The notes under the pieces were generated by a model, which was given only the letters and a program-made list of their open reading frames with translations, was not told the DNA's origin and did no database searches. Made by a program: the position numbers and the translations under genes. This document shows, in pieces, positions 44,557 through 52,416 of a stretch of 64,000 bases of DNA (position 1 is the first letter of the stretch; every line of letters starts with the position of its first letter). The DNA is from Thermomicrobium sp. 4228-Ro. Lineage in GTDB: Bacteria > Chloroflexota > Chloroflexia > Thermomicrobiales > Thermomicrobiaceae. The stretch covers positions 1,178,001-1,242,000 of the forward strand of contig NZ_JAPFQM010000001.1 in NCBI RefSeq assembly GCF_026241205.1, read 5' to 3'.

Positions 44557-45153
44557 TCACGAGGGGCGGATTGCGACGGGCAGACTGGTCGAACCTTCCT
44601 CTTCTTCGCCGTTCTCCTGTTCCGGCGCTGCCTGACGGTTGCGCTGTTCGCCACCTTCTCCACCTCCCCCACCTTCCCCACCTTCACCGAAGGTCGCGAT
44701 CAGTCCCTGGATGAGTTGCTGCTTCTCCTGCGCTGAAAGATTCGCTTCCGGATGGACCGGCAGGTAGAACCACGGCGGCATCGTGCCTTTCTGGATCTGC
44801 TCGACCGATTCGTCGCACTTCGCTTCGCCACCCACCCCCCACTCGGAAACGTTGCACTTCTGCCGTCCGTCGGTGACGTCGCGGTAGGCCAGGAAGGCAG
44901 CCGGAGCGACGTAGGTGTACCAGCGCCAGTTCGTCTGGTTGGAGTGGCAGTCGCCGCAGGCCCGCATGAAGAGTTCGCGTGTCTGCGGACTGTCCCAGTT
45001 GGGTTCGGCGATGACGGGCGGGTTCGTCCGTGGCAGTGCCAGGGCGATGCCCTGCAAGGCGATGAAGAGCGCGACGAGCACGCCGCCAGCGACCAGCGCG
45101 ACCCGTCGCCAGCGCGATCGTGCCGTGTGTACGACTGTTGTCGGTGCGGCCAT
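44557..45153 (-). CDS. Membrane-anchored haem-binding protein (CxxCH)
   Basis: A 198-residue protein with one amino-terminal membrane helix (about residues 17-40) and an extracytoplasmic haem-binding domain. The c-type haem site is RACGDCHSNQTNWRWYTYVA (about residues 65-84), with MPPWFYLPVHPEANLS (125-140) supplying the usual MPP methionine region. This is the Haem_bd layout found near respiratory genes. Two further cysteines (CNVSEWGVGGEAKC) could form a disulfide. The carboxy tail is a Gly/Glu-rich low-complexity run. AGGAGG is nine bases before the ATG at 45153. It stands alone between the leu leader and a divergent dioxygenase gene. Confidence 0.83.
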   Translation of the reverse strand: MAAPTTVVHTARSRWRRVALVAGGVLVALFIALQGIALALPRTNPPVIAEPNWDSPQTRELFMRACGDCHSNQTNWRWYTYVAPAAFLAYRDVTDGRQKCNVSEWGVGGEAKCDESVEQIQKGTMPPWFYLPVHPEANLSAQEKQQLIQGLIATFGEGGEGGGGGEGGEQRNRQAAPEQENGEEEEGSTSLPVAIRPS

Positions 45154-45348
45154 GCGTGCTGTCCTCCTTTCCCTTCCGAGCACCCCAGCCCGATGACTCG
45201 AGCTTTTCGAGACAGAGTATCGATGCCTCGTGTAAACGCAGTGTAACCGGAGCGGGCGAGAGCGCTGGTGCTCGCGATGCTCGGGACGGCTTGCGCCCGA
45301 GCCAGCGAGCCCGGATACTGCCTCCGGGAAGATGGCGAGGAGGGAACG

Positions 45349-46230
45349 ATGGGAATCGTTTTCGGGGCGGTGGCTCCGCACGGGTTTCCGATCATCCCGG
45401 AACTCTCCGACGATGCCGAGGGTGGTCTCGCGACGCGGGCAGCGATGGGGGTGCTCGCCCAGCGGTGTGCGTCTGCGCGACCGGACGTCCTGGTCGTGGC
45501 GACGCCGCACGGCGTCCGTGTCGATGGGATGGTCTGTCTGGCCTATACGGCACGCGGTGCCGGGACGTTGCGCTGGCACGGGCGGCAGATCGAGATGAAC
45601 GTGCCGCTCGATCGGGCAGCGACGGAAGCGATCGCGGAAGCCGCGCGCGAACTGGGCGTGCCGATCGCGCTGGCGGGGTTCGCCGGCAACCGGTGGGACC
45701 AATCGGTGATTCCGCTCGATTGGGGCACCATGACGCCACTCTGGTTCCTCGGTCACGGGCGGAACCTGGCCGGCCACGGTGACGTGCTGGCGCCGCCGCC
45801 GGAGGAGGATACCGGCCCGCCGGTCGTCGTCGTGACGCCCTCGCGGCGCGTGCCGCGTGACCTGCTCGTGACGTTCGGTGAAGCGGTCGCGGTGGCTGCC
45901 GAGCGCGACGGGCGGCGGTTCGCCTTCATCGCGAGCTGCGACTGGGCGCATACGCACCGAGCCGATGGGCCGTACGGGTTCCACCCGGATGCAGCGGAAG
46001 TCGATCGCATCGTGGTCGAGGCGTTGGCAGCCAACGATCCGGGCCGGCTGATCGACCTCCCGGAGGAGAAAGCGACCAACGCCGCGATCGATGGTCTGTG
46101 GCAGACGCTGATGTTGGCAGGTGTCATGCGTCGCGTGCCGATGCGAGGCGAGGTGCTCTGTTACGAGGCGCCGAGCTACTACAGTATGATCGTTGCGGCG
46201 TTCGAGCCGATCACCATGACACCAGCTTGA
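45349..46230 (+). CDS. Class III extradiol dioxygenase (LigB superfamily)
   Basis: Enzyme of 293 residues with the LigB/MEMO fold. The amino end GIVFGAVAPHGFPIIPEL has the first metal histidine (His12 or near), VVATPHGVRVDG near residue 50 gives a second, and FIASCDWAHTHRADGPYGFH near 192-211 holds the conserved DxxHxH region. These fit a non-haem iron ring-cleaving dioxygenase, but the superfamily also contains AMMECR1-linked Memo-like proteins, so substrate and even activity are uncertain. GAGGAGGG precedes the ATG at 45349. It is divergent from the haem-binding protein and followed by an unrelated esterase 256 bases on. Confidence 0.77.
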   Translation: MGIVFGAVAPHGFPIIPELSDDAEGGLATRAAMGVLAQRCASARPDVLVVATPHGVRVDGMVCLAYTARGAGTLRWHGRQIEMNVPLDRAATEAIAEAARELGVPIALAGFAGNRWDQSVIPLDWGTMTPLWFLGHGRNLAGHGDVLAPPPEEDTGPPVVVVTPSRRVPRDLLVTFGEAVAVAAERDGRRFAFIASCDWAHTHRADGPYGFHPDAAEVDRIVVEALAANDPGRLIDLPEEKATNAAIDGLWQTLMLAGVMRRVPMRGEVLCYEAPSYYSMIVAAFEPITMTPA

Positions 46231-46486
46231 GTCGCGCTGTCGAGTCACTCGGTGTTAGCCAGGACCGGAGCGGCCTCGCACGCTGCGGTTCCGTCTTCGC
46301 GTGCCGAGATGCACGCTGCTCCCGGCGGCTGCGTACTGCTCGACCGAAGTCGGCTCGGGTGGGAGCGGCTCCCCGACCGCGACAGGCCGGTTGGCTACGA
46401 TACAACGCTTCCTTGCTTTCTCTCTGACCGTGCGATAGGGTCGCAGTGTCGTCCAGAAGGTCGCGCGTGGAAAGCGGGGTACAGTG

Positions 46487-47455
46487 ATGTCGGTGTTCGA
46501 ACGAATCGACCCAGAACTCGCGGCAACGCTCGCCGCATTCCCGGAGGAGCTCCTCCTCGATCTGCGCGATATCGCGCTGGCACGGCGCCGCATCGTGGTG
46601 TTGCGCGAGGCGCTGGCGAGCCTGATGCCGCCGCTCCCGTCCGACGTTGCCATCACTGACGAGTTCGCTCCGAACACATACGATGGCACGGCGGTGCGTG
46701 TTCGCCTCTACCGGCCAGCCGCGGCGCAGGGCACACTCCCGGCGCTGGTCTGGATCCATGGTGGGGGCTACGTAATGGGGACGCCGGAGATGAACGACCC
46801 GCAGTGCGCCGAGTTCGCGCGCTCGTTACCAGCGCTCGTCGCTTCGGTCGACTACCGCCTGGCACCCGAGCATCCGTATCCCGCGCCACTCGAGGACTGC
46901 TACGCAGCGCTCCGCTGGGTGCACGAGCGAGCTGAGCAACTCGGTGTCGACCGCGAGCGGATCGCGATCGGTGGGGCGAGCGCCGGTGGGGGACTCGCTG
47001 CAGCGCTGGCCTTGCTCGCTCGCGACCGTGGCGAGGTCCCGGTGCGGTTCCAACTGCTCATCTACCCGATGCTGGACGACCGCAACGAGACACCGTCGAG
47101 CTACGAGATCACCGACCGTCGCCTCATCTGGACGCGCGAGTGGAACGTCGTCGGTTGGCGCGCCTACCTCGGTCGGGAACCGGGCGGCCCCGATGTTCCG
47201 GCCTATGCAGCACCGGCACGGGCCGAGAACCTGGCCGGATTACCACCAGCCTATGTCATGGTCGGTACGGCTGACCTCTTCCGGGACGAAGACATCGCCT
47301 ACGCGCAGCGGCTCATGCAGGCTGGTGTGCTGACCGAACTGCACGTCTTCGCCGGGGCCTTCCACGGCTTCGATGCGTTCGTGCCCTCCGCCTGGGTCAG
47401 CCAGCGGGCGAACGCCGAGGTACTCGCAGTCTTGCAGCGGGCGCTCGCTGGCTAG
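46487..47455 (+). CDS. HSL-family alpha/beta-hydrolase (esterase/lipase)
   Basis: Family IV (hormone-sensitive-lipase-like) carboxylesterase of 322 residues, cytoplasmic. The oxyanion motif ALVWIHGGGYVMGTPE is at about residues 84-99. The nucleophile elbow is AIGGASAGGGLAAALAL (Ser near 164), the acid is in GTADLFRDEDI near 262-272 and the histidine in FAGAFHGFDAF near 285-295. It also has the typical SVDYRLAPEHPYPAPLEDC stretch. The ATG at 46487 is preceded in frame by a GTG at 46484; spacing does not decide between them. Likely hydrolyses short acyl esters; natural substrate unknown. Confidence 0.9.
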   Translation: MSVFERIDPELAATLAAFPEELLLDLRDIALARRRIVVLREALASLMPPLPSDVAITDEFAPNTYDGTAVRVRLYRPAAAQGTLPALVWIHGGGYVMGTPEMNDPQCAEFARSLPALVASVDYRLAPEHPYPAPLEDCYAALRWVHERAEQLGVDRERIAIGGASAGGGLAAALALLARDRGEVPVRFQLLIYPMLDDRNETPSSYEITDRRLIWTREWNVVGWRAYLGREPGGPDVPAYAAPARAENLAGLPPAYVMVGTADLFRDEDIAYAQRLMQAGVLTELHVFAGAFHGFDAFVPSAWVSQRANAEVLAVLQRALAG

Positions 47456-48026
47456 GCTGGCCACGGTCCGTTCACCGGAGCGAGAGGCGTCGCGCCCGGC
47501 TGCAGCGGCGAATGCGGCGCTGAACGAGGCATCGCATTCCCCGTAACAACGTGCCCAGGGGAGAAGCGTGCTTCACGGGATTGGCGTCTCAGGCATCTGC
47601 CCGAATCCAACGAGACTGGCTCGGTCAGGCAGCGCCTGGTCCCAGTGGAAACGAGACTGGTTCGCGAGGCACACCGATCGTGCTCGAGTTGTGCGTGATC
47701 GATCGCTCCATCCGCGTGAGCAGGGAACGCGCGCCTTACTAGGGTGCGTTCCCGTGGCCGATCGGCTGTCGTCTCATCCATACGTTCTCTGTTCGATCCG
47801 TCGTTCTGTGCTGCTCGGAGCTGCGCGGATTCGTTCGAGCGCTCGATCGCTCCGTTGAGCTGCGGCTCGCGACCGTCGTTCGACCGCGCCAGTGGTCGAG
47901 CGTCTCTTCTCGTGGTTCTCGGGGTGGGGGCGAGGGTAATGGTGGGAAGCTGCTGGTCCTTTATTTCGTGCTGGCGAAGGTGCGTCCGAGCGTGGAAAAG
48001 TTCCTCGTTGGAGGGGAAAGACAGGC
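47456..48026. other. Long intergenic region between esterase and CoA ligase genes
   Basis: About 570 bases between convergent genes, the longest non-coding stretch here. The only structure seen is an inverted repeat (GGGAACGC at 47723-47730 with GCGTTCCC at 47746-47753). The phrase ACGAGACTGG occurs twice close together near 47610-47665. No gene, tRNA or mobile-element end was recognised. Confidence 0.45.
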
Positions 48027-48040
48027 GAGAGACCGCTCTC
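48027..48040 (-). terminator. Possible terminator after the CoA ligase gene
   Basis: GAGAG-CGGU-CUCUC hairpin directly after the CoA ligase stop codon on the minus strand, followed by GCCTGTCTTTCC, a weak pyrimidine tract. The five-pair stem is short, so confidence is low. Confidence 0.4.
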
Positions 48041-49369
48041 CTACTCGCTCCGGACGATCACCTGGCGCTTCATGCTGCCGGTCGGAGCGAGTTCACCTTT
48101 GGGGACGAGGTGGACGACGGCTCGGAAGATCAGCTGCGCGCGGATCGCTTCTTCGATGTCCTTTTTGAGCTTTTGGAGGTCGCCGGGCTCAGGGCCGAGT
48201 TCGACGACGATTGGTACCGGAGGCTCGATCGGTAGGCCGCGGGCCGGAAGACGGATCTGGAATTCACCGGTCACGCGTGGGCGGAACGAGGCGATGACGT
48301 CTGCGACCGCACTCGGGAAGACGTTGACGCCGCGGACGATGAACATGTCGTCCACGCGCCCGACGCACCGGATCCGAATCCCGGTGCGGCCGCATTCGCA
48401 CGTGCCCGTTCCTTCGATCCGGACGAGGTCACCGATCCGGAAGCGGATGAGCGGGACGCACTCGCGCGCGATGGCGGTATAGACGAGTTCCGCCAACATC
48501 CCCTCCTTCGGCTCGACCGGCTGGCCGGTGGCCGGGTCGACGAACTCGGCGATGACGAATCCCTGGCCGATGAAGTGCATGCCAGCCTGTGCTTCGCACT
48601 CCGTCCAGAGGATGGGGGCGAAGTCGGCAGTGCCCATCGCGTCGTAGACCTTGCACTGCCAGGTTTCTTCGATCTGTTGCCGGATCTGCGGTACCCCAGC
48701 ACCCGGCTCGCCACCGAGGGCCATCGCCTTGAGTCCGAACGAGGCGGGGTCGATACCCAATCGCTCGCGTGCGACGTTCGTCAGGTAATTGACGAAGGTC
48801 GGACTCGAGACCATGTAGTCGACCCCTGCCCGGCGGATAACGTTGAACGTCCGGGACGCTTCCATCGTGCCGGACGGGTAGACAGTCGCGCCCATCTGGC
48901 GCAGTGCCTCGTAGAAGCTGAGACCAGCGATGTACCAGCCGAGCGTCACCGCGAGCCAGACGCGCGTTCCCGGCCGTACCCCAGTCGCCCAGAAGAAGCG
49001 GGCGAGGATCTCGTTCCAGGTTCGCGAATCAGCTTCCGTCAACCCGACGAGTGTCGGCTTACCGGTCGTCCCCGATGAGGCGTGAATCCGGACGACCTCG
49101 TGGAAGGGAACGCAGGCGTGACCACCGAGCGGGGGATAGTCCTCTTGCGTTTTCCGGACTTCGTCTTTGACCGTGAACGGGAGCAAATGGAGCGTATCGC
49201 GACCGATCGTCAGCGGATCGATTCCGGCTTCGCGGAACTTCTGCTGGTAGAAAGGGGATCGCTCCCAGACCCAGCGGAGCTGCCAGCGAAGTCGCTCGTC
49301 CTCCAGTTTCCACAACCTGGCTGGATCGATCGTCTCCATTTCCTCGTTCCAGTACCGTCGCTCGCCCAT
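48041..49369 (-). CDS. Phenylacetate-CoA ligase-like AMP-forming ligase
   Basis: Adenylate-forming ligase of 442 residues in the PaaK family, turning an aromatic or other carboxylic acid into its CoA ester. The ATP motif is IHASSGTTGKPTLVGLT (residues 95-111), ALGGEPGAGVPQIR lies near 236-249, YDAMGTADFAPILWTECEAQ near 259-278 and GRVDDMFIVRGVNVFPSAV near 336-354. The final lysine-bearing loop is PTGSMKRQVI near the end. PaaK usually has YG-x-TE in the third motif; here it is MGTADFAP, so the acid may not be phenylacetate. GAGGAG precedes the ATG. It is the last gene of the 48-54 kb operon. Confidence 0.85.
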   Translation of the reverse strand: MGERRYWNEEMETIDPARLWKLEDERLRWQLRWVWERSPFYQQKFREAGIDPLTIGRDTLHLLPFTVKDEVRKTQEDYPPLGGHACVPFHEVVRIHASSGTTGKPTLVGLTEADSRTWNEILARFFWATGVRPGTRVWLAVTLGWYIAGLSFYEALRQMGATVYPSGTMEASRTFNVIRRAGVDYMVSSPTFVNYLTNVARERLGIDPASFGLKAMALGGEPGAGVPQIRQQIEETWQCKVYDAMGTADFAPILWTECEAQAGMHFIGQGFVIAEFVDPATGQPVEPKEGMLAELVYTAIARECVPLIRFRIGDLVRIEGTGTCECGRTGIRIRCVGRVDDMFIVRGVNVFPSAVADVIASFRPRVTGEFQIRLPARGLPIEPPVPIVVELGPEPGDLQKLKKDIEEAIRAQLIFRAVVHLVPKGELAPTGSMKRQVIVRSE

Positions 49370-49382
49370 GGCGACGAACTCC

Positions 49383-50240
49383 TCACCGGTCGGCTGCTCC
49401 TTCCCGCATGCACGCTTCCCGGAGGAGCTCGAGGAGCTCCCCGACACCGCTCACGACGAGATCACCGAGAAGCGGTGTCTCGATCGGTTCGCTGCCGCGT
49501 CCAGTCCGCACTTGAACGGTCGGGGCTCCCGCGTCACGTCCCATCCGTAGTTCGAGGTCAGGATCGTCGCCGACGACAGCAGTCGCAGCGATCTCCGTTC
49601 CCAGCAAGCGCGCGACGGCACGGAGCGCTTCGACCGAGGGCTTGCCGACCACGCGCGGGTGCTTGCCGGTCGTCTCGGCGATCGCGATCGCGATCGACCA
49701 CGACCACCCGGGCTTGAGCCCCCGCTTGGAGACGAAGGCGCGTGCCGCTGACGTGACCAGGAGATCAGCGCCGTTCCACACCGCGCGGCAGGCGATGTCG
49801 AGTTGATCATACGTCAACGATCGGCTCCAGCCAACGAGGACGACTCCGGCTGTCTCCCCTTCCTTCCCGTCGACGACCCGAATGCCCCGGGCCTGGAGCG
49901 GCGCGACCGTGCCCTCCTCGCCGAGCACGTAGACGGAACGCCCGGGGTAGTCGGTCGCGATGATCTCGGCGGCGGTCACCCCGGTCGTGATGACTTGCCA
50001 GTCCTCGATCGGGAGGCCAGCTGCGCGCAAGCGTGTGGCGTAGATCTCCGGCCGGTGCGTGCTGCCACTGGTGAACAGTGCGAAGGGGTAACCCTGTTCC
50101 CGGAGCCACTGCAGGAGCTCGACTGCACCCGGTAGCGGGACGGCTCCGCTCCAGTCCGGGCTTTCCGAAAGGATGAGCGTGCCGTCGACGTCGAACACGA
50201 ACCCACGGACGGTACGGAGATCGACGTGCGAGACGGTCAT
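49383..50240 (-). CDS. HAD-superfamily phosphatase (NagD-like, type IIA)
   Basis: Phosphohydrolase of 285 residues. Motif I is GFVFDVDGTLILSESPDWSG (residues 13-32), motif II is LFTSGSTHRPEIY near 55-67, the cap follows, the lysine is in VVGKPSVEALRAV near 197-209 and motif IV is AVVGDDPDLELRMGRDAG near 222-239. This arrangement matches NagD/4-nitrophenylphosphatase-like HAD IIA proteins. Its start overlaps the stop of the carboxyltransferase gene (ATGA), and the CoA ligase starts 13 bases on, so it belongs to the same pathway. In anaerobic phenol metabolism a HAD subunit (PpcD) also accompanies the carboxylase, an analogy worth testing. Confidence 0.83.
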   Translation of the reverse strand: MTVSHVDLRTVRGFVFDVDGTLILSESPDWSGAVPLPGAVELLQWLREQGYPFALFTSGSTHRPEIYATRLRAAGLPIEDWQVITTGVTAAEIIATDYPGRSVYVLGEEGTVAPLQARGIRVVDGKEGETAGVVLVGWSRSLTYDQLDIACRAVWNGADLLVTSAARAFVSKRGLKPGWSWSIAIAIAETTGKHPRVVGKPSVEALRAVARLLGTEIAATAVVGDDPDLELRMGRDAGAPTVQVRTGRGSEPIETPLLGDLVVSGVGELLELLREACMREGAADR

Positions 50241-51754
50241 GTGCCTTGCGTCCTTCCTGTTCCGGCCTGGTGCGTCGCCTGCCGACTGAGCGTCAGGCGA
50301 ATTCCGTCTTTCTCGAAGTGGAAGAAGCTGATCGTCGGCCGTCGTGCGACCTCGGCGATCAACTGGGTGAGCGGATGGGACAGTCCGTTCCCGTTCACCC
50401 CGACATTCCCTGTCTTGCGAGCGAGTGCGGCATCGACCTGGTCACCGGGAAGAGCCCAGCGCAGGAGCAGCTCTTCGTCGGGAATCGTGCCGCCGAACTC
50501 GCGACGCAGCTCCTCCAGCGTCGGTTCGGCGATGGGGACGTCCAGTTCGCGTGCCCGGGGCAGCGAGAGAACGCGCTCCTTGACCCAGGGGTCGATCGGT
50601 GCTGGTGGCGGGCCGTAGCGTCCGAGGACATACTTGATGACCTCGTCCGGTACCTTCTCGTAGCGTTCGCGCGATTCGAGGTTCATGAGGGCTTGCGTGG
50701 CGACGAGCTGCGAGTAGGGCGTGACCATGATCGGGTAGCCCAGCTCGGCCCGGACGCGCACGATCTCCTCGAGGACGTCCTCGAAGCGGTGCTCAGCCCC
50801 AGCCTCCTTGAGGTGGCGGCGGAGCGTCGTGATCATCCCGCCTGGTACCTGGTGGCGGTAGTAGGACACGTCGTACTCGAGCGGCTGCCCGATCGGATAA
50901 CCCTTGCGTCGGGCGAGGCGGAACAGGTGCTCCGAGACATGCTGAAGCGGCTCCAGATCGATCTCGACCTCGCAACCCAGCTCGCGGAGGTTCGCGACCG
51001 TGCGGTAGATGGACGGAAGCGAGGTACCTTCGGCGAGCGGTGGGATGGCCGTGTGCACTGTCTCGACACCGAGCTCAGCTGCCTTGAGATAACAGAGCGG
51101 TGCCATGCCCATGTTGCAGTGCGAGTGGATCTCGAGCGGCATGTCCTCGCCGAGCGCGCGCTGTAACGCTGGCACGATCGTCTGGACTCGCTCCGGCGTG
51201 AGGAGGCCGGACGGGTCCTTGATATAGACCGTATCGATGAGGTGCGGCTCGCGGGCCAGCTCCTCGGCGCAGCGCACGTAGAACTCGTCGGTGTGCACGG
51301 GGCTGATGCTGTACACGAGTCCCGCGACGACCGTTTCCGCTCCTTCCTCGCGGGCGATCCGGGCTGCCTCGAGCAGCGCGCTCATGTTGTTCATTGGCTC
51401 AACGATTTGGATGCGGCGGATACCATGCCGGATCACGACGCGCATGGCGAGGCGAATGATGGTCCGCGGTGCTGGCTCCCAGGTGATGAAACGCATGCCG
51501 GTCGTCATGAAGATGAGTGGCGTGTTCGGCATGAGCTGACGGGCCAGCCGGATCTTCTCGTAAGGATCCTCGCGGTGATAACGCACGCTGATCGCCATGT
51601 GCGTGCTGGTCGTGAAGTCGATGCATTTGAATCCGGAACGGTCGAGCCAGGGAGCGACCTCGACGACCGTGCGCGTATCGATGCCGATCGCACTCCAGAG
51701 GCTCTGGTTTCCGTCGCGGAGGGTGACGTCGATGAGCCTGATGCGCTTGGCCAT
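50237..51754 (-). CDS. Biotin-dependent carboxyltransferase (PycB/OadA-type)
   Basis: A 505-residue protein of the HMGL-like barrel plus PYC/OADA domain family, the carboxyltransferase of pyruvate carboxylase subunit B, oxaloacetate decarboxylase alpha and transcarboxylase 5S. The barrel has LIDVTLRDGNQSLWSAIGI (residues 7-25) with metal aspartate. YIKDPSGLLTPERVQTIVPA near 177-196 and LEIHSHCNMGMAPLCYLKAA near 206-225 carry the lysine and His-x-His ligands. The conserved domain continues with HQVPGGMITTLRRHLKEAG near 304-322. The second motif NQS is followed by LWSA, not the usual LAT, hinting at a changed substrate. It lies 12 bases after a biotin carrier gene. No biotin carboxylase is in the window. 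Confidence 0.84.
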   Translation of the reverse strand: MAKRIRLIDVTLRDGNQSLWSAIGIDTRTVVEVAPWLDRSGFKCIDFTTSTHMAISVRYHREDPYEKIRLARQLMPNTPLIFMTTGMRFITWEPAPRTIIRLAMRVVIRHGIRRIQIVEPMNNMSALLEAARIAREEGAETVVAGLVYSISPVHTDEFYVRCAEELAREPHLIDTVYIKDPSGLLTPERVQTIVPALQRALGEDMPLEIHSHCNMGMAPLCYLKAAELGVETVHTAIPPLAEGTSLPSIYRTVANLRELGCEVEIDLEPLQHVSEHLFRLARRKGYPIGQPLEYDVSYYRHQVPGGMITTLRRHLKEAGAEHRFEDVLEEIVRVRAELGYPIMVTPYSQLVATQALMNLESRERYEKVPDEVIKYVLGRYGPPPAPIDPWVKERVLSLPRARELDVPIAEPTLEELRREFGGTIPDEELLLRWALPGDQVDAALARKTGNVGVNGNGLSHPLTQLIAEVARRPTISFFHFEKDGIRLTLSRQATHQAGTGRTQGT

Positions 51755-51766
51755 GGTTGTCGCTCC

Positions 51767-52318
51767 TCACGATGTCGCTGCGGATGGGTGTTGCTCTGCC
51801 ACTGGCTCGCTCGGTCGGACCAGGAACAGCGGCTGGCCGCGATCGACCGCCTGGCCGTTCTCGACGCAGACCTGGACGATCGTTCCGCGTACCCCGGCCT
51901 GGACGGAATGCATGAGTTTCATGACCTCGATAATGGCGACGACCGTGTCCTCGCGCACCTCGCTCCCCACATCGACGAACGGTTCAGCCCCGGGGCGCGG
52001 GGCACGGTAAAAGATGCCCTTGAGTGGGGCAACGATCGGGACCAGTGTTTCGTCGCGGGGCACGACCGGCTCCGCGCGGGGCGGTTCCGCTGCAGCCGGA
52101 CGTTCCGCCGGTATCGTCGCGGCTACTTCGCTCGCCTGGCGCGTGGACGATTCCGCCGCTGTTGCCGGCTGGGGAGCCGGTACGACGGTGCTGCTCGTCC
52201 CGTCGTGGCCACGGCGGACGATCAGCTTGAGCTGCGGCGTCTCGAGATACAACTCGTCGAATGAAGACTGCTCGATCAGCTTGAGAATCTCTTGCACGTC
52301 TTCCGGCGTCAGTTCCAT
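51767..52318 (-). CDS. Biotin carboxyl carrier protein, AccB paralogue
   Basis: Carrier protein of 183 residues, with an amino helix (LTPEDVQEILKLIEQSSFDE), a long Ala/Pro-rich linker (about 40-85) and a biotinyl domain IVAPLKGIFYRAPRPGAEPF. The lysine motif reads IIEVMKLMHSV, with Val in place of the usual Ala before MK. It retains the AccB thumb. Its position directly before the carboxyltransferase gene makes it the dedicated carrier of that enzyme, separate from the AccB at 33.8 kb. GGAGAT precedes the ATG. Second gene of the five-gene operon. Confidence 0.87.
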   Translation of the reverse strand: MELTPEDVQEILKLIEQSSFDELYLETPQLKLIVRRGHDGTSSTVVPAPQPATAAESSTRQASEVAATIPAERPAAAEPPRAEPVVPRDETLVPIVAPLKGIFYRAPRPGAEPFVDVGSEVREDTVVAIIEVMKLMHSVQAGVRGTIVQVCVENGQAVDRGQPLFLVRPSEPVAEQHPSAATS

Positions 52319-52416
52319 GGGGCGATCTCCATTCTGGTCCGATCTTTTTCAGGATACTGCACCGGTGAGCGGTGCCCAGCTCGCCGGTTCGTGTTGCTCG
52401 CTCCTGCACGGTGGGA

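Noticed and set aside
44557-46248. 563-residue minus-strand frame containing the haem-binding protein
   Set aside because: Only the carboxy-terminal 198 residues are protein-like; the rest is antisense to the dioxygenase gene.
47723-47753. Inverted repeat as terminator of the esterase gene
   Set aside because: It lies 270 bases after the stop codon, the stem is only eight pairs and there is no U tract; recorded only within the intergenic entry.
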